The notes under the pieces are model-generated. The model did no database searches, was not told where the DNA came from, and worked only from the letters and a program-made list of their open reading frames with translations. The translations under genes were made by a program, and so were the position numbers. Shown in pieces: positions 14,960-22,036 of a DNA stretch of 34,591 nucleotides (within the stretch, counting starts at the first letter, position 1; every line of letters begins with the position of its first letter). Origin of the DNA: an uncultured Prevotella sp. (GTDB lineage Bacteria; Bacteroidota; Bacteroidia; Bacteroidales; Bacteroidaceae); the NCBI GenBank assembly GCA_905234815.1, contig CAJOIX010000017.1, forward strand, positions 1 through 34,591, given 5' to 3'.

Positions 14960-16639
14960 ATGAAAAAGAAATATCGACTCATTGAAGATTTTAAGAAACA
15001 TGACCAAACAACTATTTGGAAACACTTGGACGCCATGGCGGTGAATTACGCCGTCTATTCCACTCAGCGCGACTTATCCCCATTCTTGACCGACTACGCC
15101 GTTTATCTCTACTGCACCGATTCCTGCATGGTGGTGGTTTGTCTCGACCGCTGCGGCCATTGCAAAGAGCAGGAATATGCAGAATCGCGAACACTCGGTC
15201 CTCTTATTTATAATCATGGTCAAGAGCCTCGCGTCAGCATCGTTTGGAAATTGGCGCAAGCGGTTAAGGCCATCAGAAATCGGCTCCAGATTCCCGTGTA
15301 TGGGGTCTTGATAACAGAGGCTGTCATTACCAATGCCGACGAGCTGTACAGCATGTGGGACTCCAACAACGTGATGGTCATCGACGACATGAAAAACATG
15401 AAATTTCATTACATCTGGGTGAACCATGATGATGATTTAGACTGTAAGTCGTTTGTGGATAACTTGCTATCTACCCCGCTGCAGATAAGCGACGCGGAGT
15501 GTGACACGTGCTCTACACCGCCCACGACGGAAACACCCCCAGCGGAAGTAAACCTATTTGACGAAGAATTCGAGCGGCTACTCAAAGAATTTATCAATGG
15601 CGCAAGCACAGATACTGATGAAAAAGCGATAGACGACAGTGCGTCCAGTTCTGACTGCAAATCGGTGGAGAGCCCGTCTGATACTGCAGATGAATCACCA
15701 GCGGAGGAGGAGGAGGAGACTCCACCATTCCCTGATGGTGAGATTGAACAGAACCCGAATCTCACGGTGAAGGTGGAGGTCTTGCGCCCCATGCCCAATC
15801 CGCGCGAAGAACTTGAAAAGCTGGTGGGCTGCACTGAGATAAAACAGCGCATGGACGAACTGGTGAATCTGACTGCTTACAACCAGATACTGCAACGGTC
15901 ATGCCCAGCGGCTAAACAACATGCCGTCTCGCTTCACAGTCTCTTCCTGGGGCGACCAGGCACGGGAAAGACAACGGTCTGCAAGATATTTGGCTCCCTG
16001 CTGCGCCAGGCCGGAGCCTTATCGAAAGGCCACGTTGTGGTTTGCGACCGTGGGTCATTTATTGGTACACTTTGGGGTGATGAAGAACGCGCCATGCGCC
16101 AGCTCATCAACCTGGCAAAAGGCGGTGTGCTGATGATTGATGAAGCCTATCTTTTGAATAGCGCTAACGAAAACGATCCAGGGAAAATCGTGCTGCAGTT
16201 GCTCATGAACACCCTTGCCGATGAATCGCAGCGCGACATCGCCATCGTGTTGTGTGGTTATAAAGAACCCATGACGCAACTGCTCGAGCTCAATCCAGGC
16301 TTTCAATCGCGTTTCCCCAACAGGTTTGAATTTCCCGATTTCACCATTGAAGAACTGTTGGAGATCACCAAGCACCGCGTGCACGACTACCGTTACAGGT
16401 TCACCAAGAAGGCCTGGGAAAAATATGTGGCGGTCTTGTCGGATGCCTTTCAAGTGCGCGACCCGCTGACATGGGGCAATGCCCGCTTCGTGGGCAACCT
16501 GCTGGAGCGCATCTATCTCCAACATGCCACCCGCTGTGTAAAGCAACAAGTGACAGGAAAGTCTGCGTTGCTTTCACTCATTCCGGAAGACATCGTGCCC
16601 ATAGAAGTGCCGCGGCAAAGAAAGAAAATAGGATTCTAA
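14960..16639 (+). CDS. CbxX/CfxQ (SpoVK-like) AAA+ ATPase with a unique N-terminal domain
   Basis: 559 residues. The C-terminal half is an AAA+ ATPase of the CbxX/CfxQ/SpoVK type: LEKLVGCTEIKQRMDELV at the start, Walker A GRPGTGKTT at 331-339, Walker B VLMIDEAYLL with Asp394/Glu395, GYKEPM sensor region, and NPGFQSRFPNRFEF with the arginine fingers. Residues 1-185 form a separate domain (TDYAVYLYCTD, VVVCLDRCG, then IPVYGVLITEA). Its strand/helix order faintly recalls a restriction-endonuclease-like (NERD-type) fold, but the usual E-x-K is not there; this is a weak inference. An acidic, Ser/Thr-rich linker (about 190-275) joins the two. CbxX-type ATPases remodel partner proteins. The small gene 12 bases downstream is the obvious partner candidate. 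Confidence 0.85.
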   Translation: MKKKYRLIEDFKKHDQTTIWKHLDAMAVNYAVYSTQRDLSPFLTDYAVYLYCTDSCMVVVCLDRCGHCKEQEYAESRTLGPLIYNHGQEPRVSIVWKLAQAVKAIRNRLQIPVYGVLITEAVITNADELYSMWDSNNVMVIDDMKNMKFHYIWVNHDDDLDCKSFVDNLLSTPLQISDAECDTCSTPPTTETPPAEVNLFDEEFERLLKEFINGASTDTDEKAIDDSASSSDCKSVESPSDTADESPAEEEEETPPFPDGEIEQNPNLTVKVEVLRPMPNPREELEKLVGCTEIKQRMDELVNLTAYNQILQRSCPAAKQHAVSLHSLFLGRPGTGKTTVCKIFGSLLRQAGALSKGHVVVCDRGSFIGTLWGDEERAMRQLINLAKGGVLMIDEAYLLNSANENDPGKIVLQLLMNTLADESQRDIAIVLCGYKEPMTQLLELNPGFQSRFPNRFEFPDFTIEELLEITKHRVHDYRYRFTKKAWEKYVAVLSDAFQVRDPLTWGNARFVGNLLERIYLQHATRCVKQQVTGKSALLSLIPEDIVPIEVPRQRKKIGF

Positions 16640-16651
16640 ACACTTGTCCAC

Positions 16652-17338
16652 ATGAAAAGAAATCGACAAAACTGCTTGGCGCGGCCAAGGATTCCATATC
16701 GGGTGTGCAGATGCCTGCCAAACGGCGTTGTCACCCATCTTGAAGCCCGACTACTAAAGGAAATGGTAAACAGTGCTATTCATCCTATACGCTGTGCCGC
16801 AAGCTGCAAACAGAAGTACATGAGGGGGATGCGCCTTGGTGAACTCTGTGCCGAGACGGGCCACTATTGGTGGGCGCGAAAAGTTTGGAGCTTCACGGCC
16901 GATCTCATTGAGAGGAAGGATTACGACGATTGGCGCTATGTCTGGTTTGACAACAATCGGGTGAGCCTCAGAGATGTGATTTCCGAAACAGAGTGCGAAC
17001 AGCTCAGACAGCGCTGTAGCCAGCTATGGCGTGCTTTCGGATTTCCGGAATACGATTGGTGGGACGAACGGATTGAGTATCTGACAAGCCATTATTTCGG
17101 CACATCGTATTATTACTTGTATGCGGAGAAATTCGACGGATACGGCTATCAGCTGTTTGGTGAGTGGGAGGAGGAAATGATGGCACTAAAGGCAGAGTGG
17201 GAAACGGAACAATTATTCCGCGATGCCCAAGGCGACAACCTCCCAGTCTGCGCGCAAGACTTCTTCTACTACTGGCACGATGGGCCTCACACAGAGGATT
17301 TCGCGTGGCTCACGTTTAAGAAGGAATGGCTGCAGTGA
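16652..17338 (+). CDS. Unrecognised Trp/Tyr-rich protein paired with the AAA+ ATPase
   Basis: A 228-residue soluble protein. I do not recognise it. It is unusually rich in aromatic residues: HYWWARKVW, WRYVWFDNN, EYDWWDERIEYL, HYFGTSYYYLYAEKF and DFFYYWHD. The basic N-terminus has several Cys (NCLARPRIPYRVCRCLP; later CAASC), which might bind a metal, but no standard finger spacing is seen. No signal peptide or membrane helix. It starts 12 bases after the AAA+ gene and ends before a strong terminator, so the two form an operon. It may be the substrate or adaptor of the ATPase (inference). Confidence 0.75.
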   Translation: MKRNRQNCLARPRIPYRVCRCLPNGVVTHLEARLLKEMVNSAIHPIRCAASCKQKYMRGMRLGELCAETGHYWWARKVWSFTADLIERKDYDDWRYVWFDNNRVSLRDVISETECEQLRQRCSQLWRAFGFPEYDWWDERIEYLTSHYFGTSYYYLYAEKFDGYGYQLFGEWEEEMMALKAEWETEQLFRDAQGDNLPVCAQDFFYYWHDGPHTEDFAWLTFKKEWLQ

Positions 17339-17370
17339 GCCAGTGCCGATGCTGACGAACAACTACAAAA

Positions 17371-17410
17371 AAAAGAAGCAGTGTGGGTTTTCCACGCTGC
17401 TTCTTTTTTT
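17371..17410. terminator. Bidirectional terminator between the AAA+ operon and the FMN-binding gene
   Basis: A stem of about 16 bases with one mismatch (AAAAGAAGCAG.GTGG, 17371-17386, with 17392-17407) with A-rich and T-rich flanks. It can serve the plus-strand AAA+ operon and the convergent ddh operon. Confidence 0.85.
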
Positions 17411-17416
17411 TATTTC

Positions 17417-17806
17417 TTATTTATGTTTCTTATAGTAGTCCAGACCGGCTTTCACGTTACCGATGAGCGACTCTGAAGAATAGGTGGCGCCGGTGACAGC
17501 GTCAACCTTGAGCTTCAACGCTTTGTTCACGGGCAGACCCTCGTACTGCTTCAGTACTTTCTGTGCACGGTCGAAGTATTTGGCGTCTTCCTTGTTGGGC
17601 AGGGCCTCAACGTGCACCACTTTGTTGCCGCTGATGGTGATGCGCACCGGCGTGTAGCTTTTATAGCCACGGTATTTCTTTCCGATGGTTGCGGTTTGTA
17701 CTATAATGTTGCCGCCAGAGCGGGTGAGCGCTTCATCGCTTTGCACGGCGCTCGTGGTGAACAGCAACAGGGCCAGCGAACAAGCGGCAGTAATTATTTT
17801 TCTCAT
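17417..17806 (-). CDS. Exported FMN-binding domain protein
   Basis: 129 residues: a signal peptide (MRKIITAACSLALLLFTTSA) followed by a single FMN-binding domain of the RnfG/NqrC type. The motif DAVTGATYSSESLI at about residues 103-116 is the region where a Thr of related proteins binds FMN through a phosphoester; here the S/TGATYS core is kept. Such small periplasmic proteins usually carry electrons. No ApbE (flavin transferase) gene is nearby. It starts 31 bases after ddh ends and is probably co-transcribed with it. Confidence 0.85.
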   Translation of the reverse strand: MRKIITAACSLALLLFTTSAVQSDEALTRSGGNIIVQTATIGKKYRGYKSYTPVRITISGNKVVHVEALPNKEDAKYFDRAQKVLKQYEGLPVNKALKLKVDAVTGATYSSESLIGNVKAGLDYYKKHK

Positions 17807-17837
17807 GATTCTTCTATCGTTTTACAATCAGGGCGGT

Positions 17838-18737
17838 TTATACCAATTTTCCTATCCACGTCTCGCGGTCGCCTGGGAGCATATCGACTACGGGAATCTC
17901 CACCATGGTGTAGCATCCGGGCTGCAGCCGCATCGTGGCGCGGGCTACATTGACCAACACTTGTCCCGTCAGCGCGGGATTGTTGATTGACATATCGAAC
18001 GAGAAGTGCTGATTCTGCGTCTTTCCGCTCACACCCTTGCGCACCATGTGAACGCCGTGACCCATATCGCGCACATCGTCAACGCTCTCCACTTGGAAAA
18101 CGTGTGTCTCGTCGGACGAGAAATAGGGGTCGGCCTTGATCTGTTTTTCCACTTCAGCGAGGCTGGCGCCTTCTTCCAGCTCAACATAGACCATGCGGCG
18201 ATGAATGCCTTCGCCAAGAGGGATGGTCATAGAGAGTGCGTTTTTCACGCCTTCCTTACCGCGCACGCAGACTGAATGGCCCATAGACATACCTGGTCCG
18301 AAATTGGTGTACGACAGTCCTTTGGGTGCAAGGCTCTGCATCAGTGTGCGCACAATGCTGTCAGATCCCGGGTCCCACCCAGCGGCAATCACGCTGACGG
18401 TGTCAGTCTGCTTGTTCAGCGCCATCTGTGCCTGTCGGTATGCGGGAATCTGCGTGTGAATATCGAACGAATCGACGGTGTTGATGCCCAGCGCCGTGAT
18501 TTGCTTGGCGTAGTCGGGGCAGGAGCGCGTGGGCGTGGCGAGGATGGCCACATCCACATCCTTCAGTTCGCGAATATCGCTCACCACCTCGTAAGCGTTC
18601 AGCGCCTGGGGCTTATCCTTAGCGCCTTGACGGCGCACAATGCCGGCAATTTCAAAATCGGGGGCGGCCTCAAGCGCCTCAACGGCGTAGCGGCCAATGT
18701 TGCCGTAGCCTACTACGGCTGCACGAATCTTTTTCAT
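17838..18737 (-). CDS. ddh: meso-Diaminopimelate D-dehydrogenase
   Basis: A 299-residue NADPH enzyme that makes meso-diaminopimelate in one step from tetrahydrodipicolinate and ammonia, for peptidoglycan and lysine. The N-terminal nucleotide fold (MKKIRAAVVGYGNIGRYAVE), ILATPTRSCPDYA, VDSFDIH, VIAAGWDPGSDS and FGPGMSMGHSV are the family's substrate-binding blocks. The ATG at 18737 was chosen over one 27 bases upstream, since it opens directly into the conserved fold. dapL and dapF at the other end of this window supply a second route to the same product. Confidence 0.95.
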   Translation of the reverse strand: MKKIRAAVVGYGNIGRYAVEALEAAPDFEIAGIVRRQGAKDKPQALNAYEVVSDIRELKDVDVAILATPTRSCPDYAKQITALGINTVDSFDIHTQIPAYRQAQMALNKQTDTVSVIAAGWDPGSDSIVRTLMQSLAPKGLSYTNFGPGMSMGHSVCVRGKEGVKNALSMTIPLGEGIHRRMVYVELEEGASLAEVEKQIKADPYFSSDETHVFQVESVDDVRDMGHGVHMVRKGVSGKTQNQHFSFDMSINNPALTGQVLVNVARATMRLQPGCYTMVEIPVVDMLPGDRETWIGKLV

Positions 18738-18761
18738 TGTTGTGATTTTTTTAAACCGCTG

Positions 18762-18793
18762 CAAAAATAAATAAAATCCGCAAAAACTGGAAA
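18762..18793 (-). promoter_or_regulatory. Promoter of the ddh operon
   Basis: On the minus strand, TTTC (18790-18793), 20 bases, TATTTTTG (18762-18769). The ATG lies about 25 bases after the -7 box. Confidence 0.55.
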
Positions 18794-18921
18794 CATTCTT
18801 CTTTTAACATCTATAGAAAAATCAAAAAGGACAAAGAAGAGATAGAAAATCCAAAAGATCTATAGCGCGCAGAGCCTCAGCGGCAACTCATTGGAAATCA
18901 GAGATATAGAAACCACGTTCC

Positions 18922-19009
18922 GAAAGCTATGCTTTTGCCCTTCAAAAGCTATGCTTTTAGGCGCCAATAGCTATGCTTTTACAACGCAAAAGCATAGCTT
19001 TTAGAAATC
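18922..19009. repeat. Four palindromic 15-bp units with an exact 22-bp period
   Basis: Units begin at 18922, 18944, 18966 and 18988. Each is a version of AAAAGCTATGCTTTT: AAAAGC, a three-base centre, GCTTTT. Units 1 and 3 have one changed base in the left arm, and unit 4 has the centre inverted (AAAAGCATAGCTTTT). The seven-base spacers share no sequence. The 22-bp spacing is two helical turns, putting all units on one face of the DNA. This fits a protein-binding array better than random drift. It lies between the ddh promoter and a terminator; no gene reads through it. Confidence 0.8.
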
Positions 19010-19049
19010 CACTCCATAGCGCCCCCGCACAAGCCCCGGAAAACGGGGG

Positions 19050-19094
19050 CAAAAAAACAACAAAACCATTGCCCGAGGGAGGGTAATGGTTTTG
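19050..19094 (-). terminator. Terminator of the small transcription unit (minus strand)
   Basis: CAAAACCATT (19061-19070) pairs with AATGGTTTTG (19085-19094), 14-base loop. On the minus strand the hairpin is followed by a T-rich run (complement of 19051-19060). No other minus-strand gene ends here. A second GC hairpin lies just beyond, at 19033-19050. Confidence 0.75.
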
Positions 19095-19138
19095 CCGTTG
19101 GAATATCTAAAAAAGGTAAATTGATTCAGGGGTGGTGA

Positions 19139-19237
19139 TTAGAGGATAACCATTCCAGATGACTTAACCATCAGGGCGTTACCCTCTTTCCAGTTGCGAA
19201 CGATAGCCGCAACCACTTTTTTGATCATTTCTTTCAT
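19139..19237 (-). CDS. 32-residue small protein, unannotated type
   Basis: ATG at 19237, TAA at 19139-19141. The peptide starts MKEMIKKVVAAIVRNWKEGN and ends ALMVKSSGMVIL. The first half would form a cationic amphipathic helix (Lys/Arg on one side, Val/Ala/Ile on the other, one Trp). There is no secretion signal or double-Gly leader. A purine-rich stretch, AAAGAAAGGAAAA, precedes the ATG at ribosome-site distance. A consensus promoter (19358-19388) and a terminator (19050-19094) frame it, and no longer ORF competes. It could be a membrane-active regulatory or toxic peptide, or the short ORF of a dual-function RNA. I know no family for it. Confidence 0.6.
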   Translation of the reverse strand: MKEMIKKVVAAIVRNWKEGNALMVKSSGMVIL

Positions 19238-19357
19238 TGTCGTTTTCCTTTCTTTAAAGTTAAACTACTTTCGCCTATCAATTCTCTACTTCAGGGAACT
19301 TCGAGTTATGGCGTAACTTCGAGCGAAGCAGCAATCGCTATTGCTGGAATGCAAGGG

Positions 19358-19388
19358 CAAAGATAATAAGATTTTCGCCGTGCGCAAC
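19358..19388 (-). promoter_or_regulatory. Promoter of the small-protein transcription unit
   Basis: On the minus strand, GTTG (19385-19388), 19 bases, TATCTTTG (19358-19365). Transcription should start near 19352, giving a leader of about 115 bases. That leader contains a hairpin CAGCAAT-AGCG-ATTGCTG (19331-19348) and two direct copies of CTCGAAGTT. Confidence 0.6.
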
Positions 19389-19464
19389 TTGCTGGTATAA
19401 CATATTTTACCGCCAGGGGCAAAATCATGACATAGGTCAATTCGGCAGGTTTTTACCTTATATT

Positions 19465-19496
19465 TTTGTGCGTGCGCGTAAAAAACATTACTTTTG
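19465..19496 (+). promoter_or_regulatory. Promoter of the etfBA operon
   Basis: TTTG (19465-19468), 20 bases, TACTTTTG (19489-19496): full consensus. The etfB ATG follows at 19538, a leader of about 36 bases. Confidence 0.75.
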
Positions 19497-19537
19497 CAAG
19501 TTGTATATAGCAAAAAAGTAAAACGAAAAATATACTT

Positions 19538-20407
19538 ATGAGTTTAAAAATTGTAGTGCTTGCCAAGCAAGTACCCGACACCCGCAATGTGGGCAAAGAC
19601 GCGATGACCGCCGAAGGCACCGTGAATCGTGCAGCCTTGCCTGCCATTTTTAACCCCGAAGATTTAAACGCATTGGAGCAAGCCCTCCGCCTGAAGGATC
19701 AGCATCCGGGCTCTACCGTGGGAATCCTGACCATGGGTCCTCCCCGAGCCGGCGAAATTATCCGTCAAGGCCTCTATCGCGGCTGCGACACCGGCTGGCT
19801 CCTGACCGACCGGCTGTTTGCCGGCGCCGACACCCTGGCCACCTCGTATGCACTGGCCACAGCCATCAAGAAGATTGGCGACGTGGACATCGTCATTGGT
19901 GGTCGTCAGGCCATCGACGGCGACACGGCACAGGTAGGCCCGCAAGTGGCACAAAAACTCGGACTCAGCCAAGTGACCTATGCCGAGGAGATTCTGAAAG
20001 TAGAAGACGGGAAAGCCCTCATCCGTCGCATCATTGATGGCGGCGTTGAAACCGTTGAGGTTCCCCTGCCTGTGGTCATCACCGTGAACGGCTCGGCAGC
20101 CCCCTGCCGCCCGCAGAACGCCCGCTTGCTCATGAAATACAAATATGCCACGTGCCCCATGGAACGCCCTGCCGACGACCCACACGCCGCGCTCTACCAA
20201 GACCGCCCCTACCTCACACTGAACCAATGGTCGGTGGCCGATGTGGATGGCGACCCCGAACAGTGCGGACTGGCAGGATCGCCCACTAAGGTGAAAGCCG
20301 TGAAGAACATCGTGTTCCAAGCAAAAGAGTCGAAAACGCTCTCAGGTTCCGATGCCGACATCAATTCACTTATTCAAGAATTATTAAACGAAAAAATCAT
20401 CGGTTGA
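19538..20407 (+). CDS. etfB: Electron transfer flavoprotein beta subunit
   Basis: A 289-residue AMP/FAD-contacting subunit of electron transfer flavoprotein, the acceptor of electrons from acyl-CoA dehydrogenase. The N-terminus MSLKIVVLAKQVPDT, FNPEDLNALEQAL, the VDIVIGGRQAIDGDTAQVG block and LPVVITVNGSAAPCRPQN are ETF-beta signatures. The protein is at the long end for the family, with a C-terminal helix (about 265-289) that may pack on the alpha subunit. It is followed 4 bases later by etfA, and the acyl-CoA dehydrogenase lies downstream, so all three act together. Confidence 0.96.
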   Translation: MSLKIVVLAKQVPDTRNVGKDAMTAEGTVNRAALPAIFNPEDLNALEQALRLKDQHPGSTVGILTMGPPRAGEIIRQGLYRGCDTGWLLTDRLFAGADTLATSYALATAIKKIGDVDIVIGGRQAIDGDTAQVGPQVAQKLGLSQVTYAEEILKVEDGKALIRRIIDGGVETVEVPLPVVITVNGSAAPCRPQNARLLMKYKYATCPMERPADDPHAALYQDRPYLTLNQWSVADVDGDPEQCGLAGSPTKVKAVKNIVFQAKESKTLSGSDADINSLIQELLNEKIIG

Positions 20408-20411
20408 AGTT

Positions 20412-21434
20412 ATGCAGAACGTTTTTGTATATATAGAAATAGAAAAAGAAGAAGTTAGGGAAGTTTCTCAAGAACTTCTGACCAAGGGCCGCAAACTGGC
20501 CAACCAACTGGGTGTGGAACTGCACGCAGTGGTCATAGGCACCAACATAAAAGGAAAAGTGGAAGAGCAAATTCTGCCCTACGGCGTGGACAAGCTCTTC
20601 GTCTTCGACGGCGAGGGCCTGTTCCCCTACACGTCCGCCCCACATACCGACATCATGGTGAACCTCTTCAAGGAGGAGCAGCCGCAAATCTGTCTGATGG
20701 GTGCCACCGTGATTGGCCGTGACCTCGGTCCAAGAGTATCGTCATCGCTCACCTCCGGTCTGACTGCCGACTGCACAGAGCTGGAAATTGGCGACTACGA
20801 CGACAAGAAAACCGGAACCCTCTACGACAATCTGCTCTATCAGATCCGTCCCGCCTTCGGTGGAAACATTGTAGCCACCATCGTTAATCCCGACCACCGC
20901 CCGCAGATGGCTACCGTGCGCTCGGGCGTGATGCAGAAAGCATTGTACGAGGGAGCGTGCAAGAAAGAAGTGGTTTACCCCGAAGTGAAAAACTATGTAT
21001 CGGCGGAAGCCTTCCTCGTGAAGGTGCTCACCCACAAGGTGCAGGCTGCCAAGCACAATCTGAAAGGTGCGCCCATCGTGGTGGCCGGCGGCTACGGCGT
21101 AGGCTCGAAAGAAGGATTCGACCAACTCTTCCAACTGGCCAAGGTGCTGCACGGCGAAGTAGGCGGTAGCCGCGCTGCCGTGGATGCAGGCTGGATTGAC
21201 CATGACCGACAGATTGGGCAGACCGGTGTCACCGTACATCCGAAGGTGTATATCGCCTGCGGTATCTCCGGACAGATTCAGCACATTGCCGGTATGCAGG
21301 ATTCGGGCATCATCATCTCCATCAACTCTGACCCCGACGCACCCATCAACAAGATTGCCGACTACGTGATTGTAGGCACTGTTGAAGAAGTGGTTCCTAA
21401 ATTAATCAAGTATTACAAACAGAATAGCAAGTAA
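20412..21434 (+). CDS. etfA: Electron transfer flavoprotein alpha subunit
   Basis: A 340-residue FAD-binding partner of EtfB. The N-terminal domain (NVFVYIEIEKEEVREVSQEL) leads into the C-terminal FAD domain: PIVVAGGYGVGS, then GSRAAVDAGWIDHDRQIGQT, TVHPKVYIACGISGQIQH, and NSDPDAPINKIADY. These contain the Arg, Ser/Thr and Gly contacts for FAD. Its last 11 codons (LIKYYKQNSK and stop) are the source of the repeats found at 21586 and 21799 downstream. Confidence 0.96.
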   Translation: MQNVFVYIEIEKEEVREVSQELLTKGRKLANQLGVELHAVVIGTNIKGKVEEQILPYGVDKLFVFDGEGLFPYTSAPHTDIMVNLFKEEQPQICLMGATVIGRDLGPRVSSSLTSGLTADCTELEIGDYDDKKTGTLYDNLLYQIRPAFGGNIVATIVNPDHRPQMATVRSGVMQKALYEGACKKEVVYPEVKNYVSAEAFLVKVLTHKVQAAKHNLKGAPIVVAGGYGVGSKEGFDQLFQLAKVLHGEVGGSRAAVDAGWIDHDRQIGQTGVTVHPKVYIACGISGQIQHIAGMQDSGIIISINSDPDAPINKIADYVIVGTVEEVVPKLIKYYKQNSK

Positions 21435-21437
21435 GAT
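21403..21437. repeat. etfA 3'-end repeat, copy 1 (source)
   Basis: 35 bases spanning the last etfA codons and the start of the next ORF. Copy 3 at 21799-21833 matches at 34 of 35 positions; the core 25 bases recur as copy 2 at 21586-21610 with one change. Confidence 0.9.
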
Positions 21438-21801
21438 GAAAGCATTAGATTGTTTCCTGTTTATCTGTGCTATTGCGCTGCTCGGTGCATCCTATTTCCT
21501 TATGACGGAAGATCATGATGAACTTGCAGCTTTAGTATTCTGCTGTGCTTATATTTGTGGTACAGTAGCCGGCACAAGAATAGGAATTACAAACGGAATA
21601 GCAAGTAAGACGAAAGCATTAGATTATTTCCTGTTTATCTGTGCTATTGCACTGCTCGGTGTATCCTATTTCCTTAATACGAAAGGTAATTATGCACTTG
21701 CAGCTTTAGTAAACTGCTGTGCTTATATTTGTGGTACAGTAGCCGGCACAAGAATAGGAACAAGAATTTATAAGAAGAATCAAGAAAAAAATAATAAATA
21801 A
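21436..21801 (+). CDS. Small membrane protein made of two fused near-identical halves
   Basis: 121 residues with four membrane helices, two per half: FLFICAIALLGASYFL and LAALVFCCAYICGTVAG, then the same pair again with few changes. The two halves repeat every 174 bases (58 codons). The second half begins with ACG where the first has ATG, and the linker ITNGIASK is the etfA 3' end read in another frame. A tandem duplication therefore fused two small two-helix proteins. AT-rich and unlike its operon neighbours. I recognise no family; the tail is Lys/Asn-rich. The difference between halves is concentrated in the loop between the two helices. Confidence 0.7.
   Translation: MKALDCFLFICAIALLGASYFLMTEDHDELAALVFCCAYICGTVAGTRIGITNGIASKTKALDYFLFICAIALLGVSYFLNTKGNYALAALVNCCAYICGTVAGTRIGTRIYKKNQEKNNK
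21586..21610. repeat. etfA 3'-end repeat, copy 2 (inside the duplicated ORF)
   Basis: 25 bases matching the etfA tail with one change, 174 bases after copy 1. Here it is read in a different frame, as ITNGIASK. Confidence 0.85.
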
Positions 21802-21833
21802 TCAAGTATTACAAACAGAATAGCAAATAAGAT
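21799..21833. repeat. etfA 3'-end repeat, copy 3
   Basis: 35 bases with a single mismatch to copy 1, placed after the duplicated ORF. It starts with that ORF's own stop codon and ends 4 bases before the next small ORF. Confidence 0.9.
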
Positions 21834-21836
21834 TAA

Positions 21837-22025
21837 ATGGAGTTAATAGGATTTTTTTTCATTTTTTTATTATTACTTGCATACATTGATGCTGTGATAA
21901 TAATATACAAAGAAGCGAAGAATAGAAGAGGAGCAGATTCTTTTACAGGCGCTTTTCTTGCTTTCTTTCTGACTCCAGTTACTGGATTCCTATATTTACT
22001 TCTCTTTCCAAGAAATAACATTTAA
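21837..22025 (+). CDS. 62-residue AT-rich membrane protein
   Basis: Two hydrophobic segments (about residues 3-23 and 37-57) joined by a polar loop (YKEAKNRRGADSFTG). It starts 4 bases after copy 3 of the etfA-tail repeat and ends 11 bases before the acyl-CoA dehydrogenase. The DNA is far richer in A and T than etfA or the dehydrogenase, which suggests later arrival. The family is not recognised. A relation to the preceding duplicated protein is not evident. Confidence 0.6.
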   Translation: MELIGFFFIFLLLLAYIDAVIIIYKEAKNRRGADSFTGAFLAFFLTPVTGFLYLLLFPRNNI

Positions 22026-22036
22026 GCAAAATAAAC

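Noticed and set aside
19286..19513. 75-residue minus-strand ORF upstream of etfB
   Set aside because: It overlaps both the etfB promoter and the small-unit promoter, has Cys/Ser-rich random composition and no ribosome site.
18738..19537. CRISPR array at the 22-bp repeats
   Set aside because: Spacers of 7 bases are far too short and no cas gene is present.
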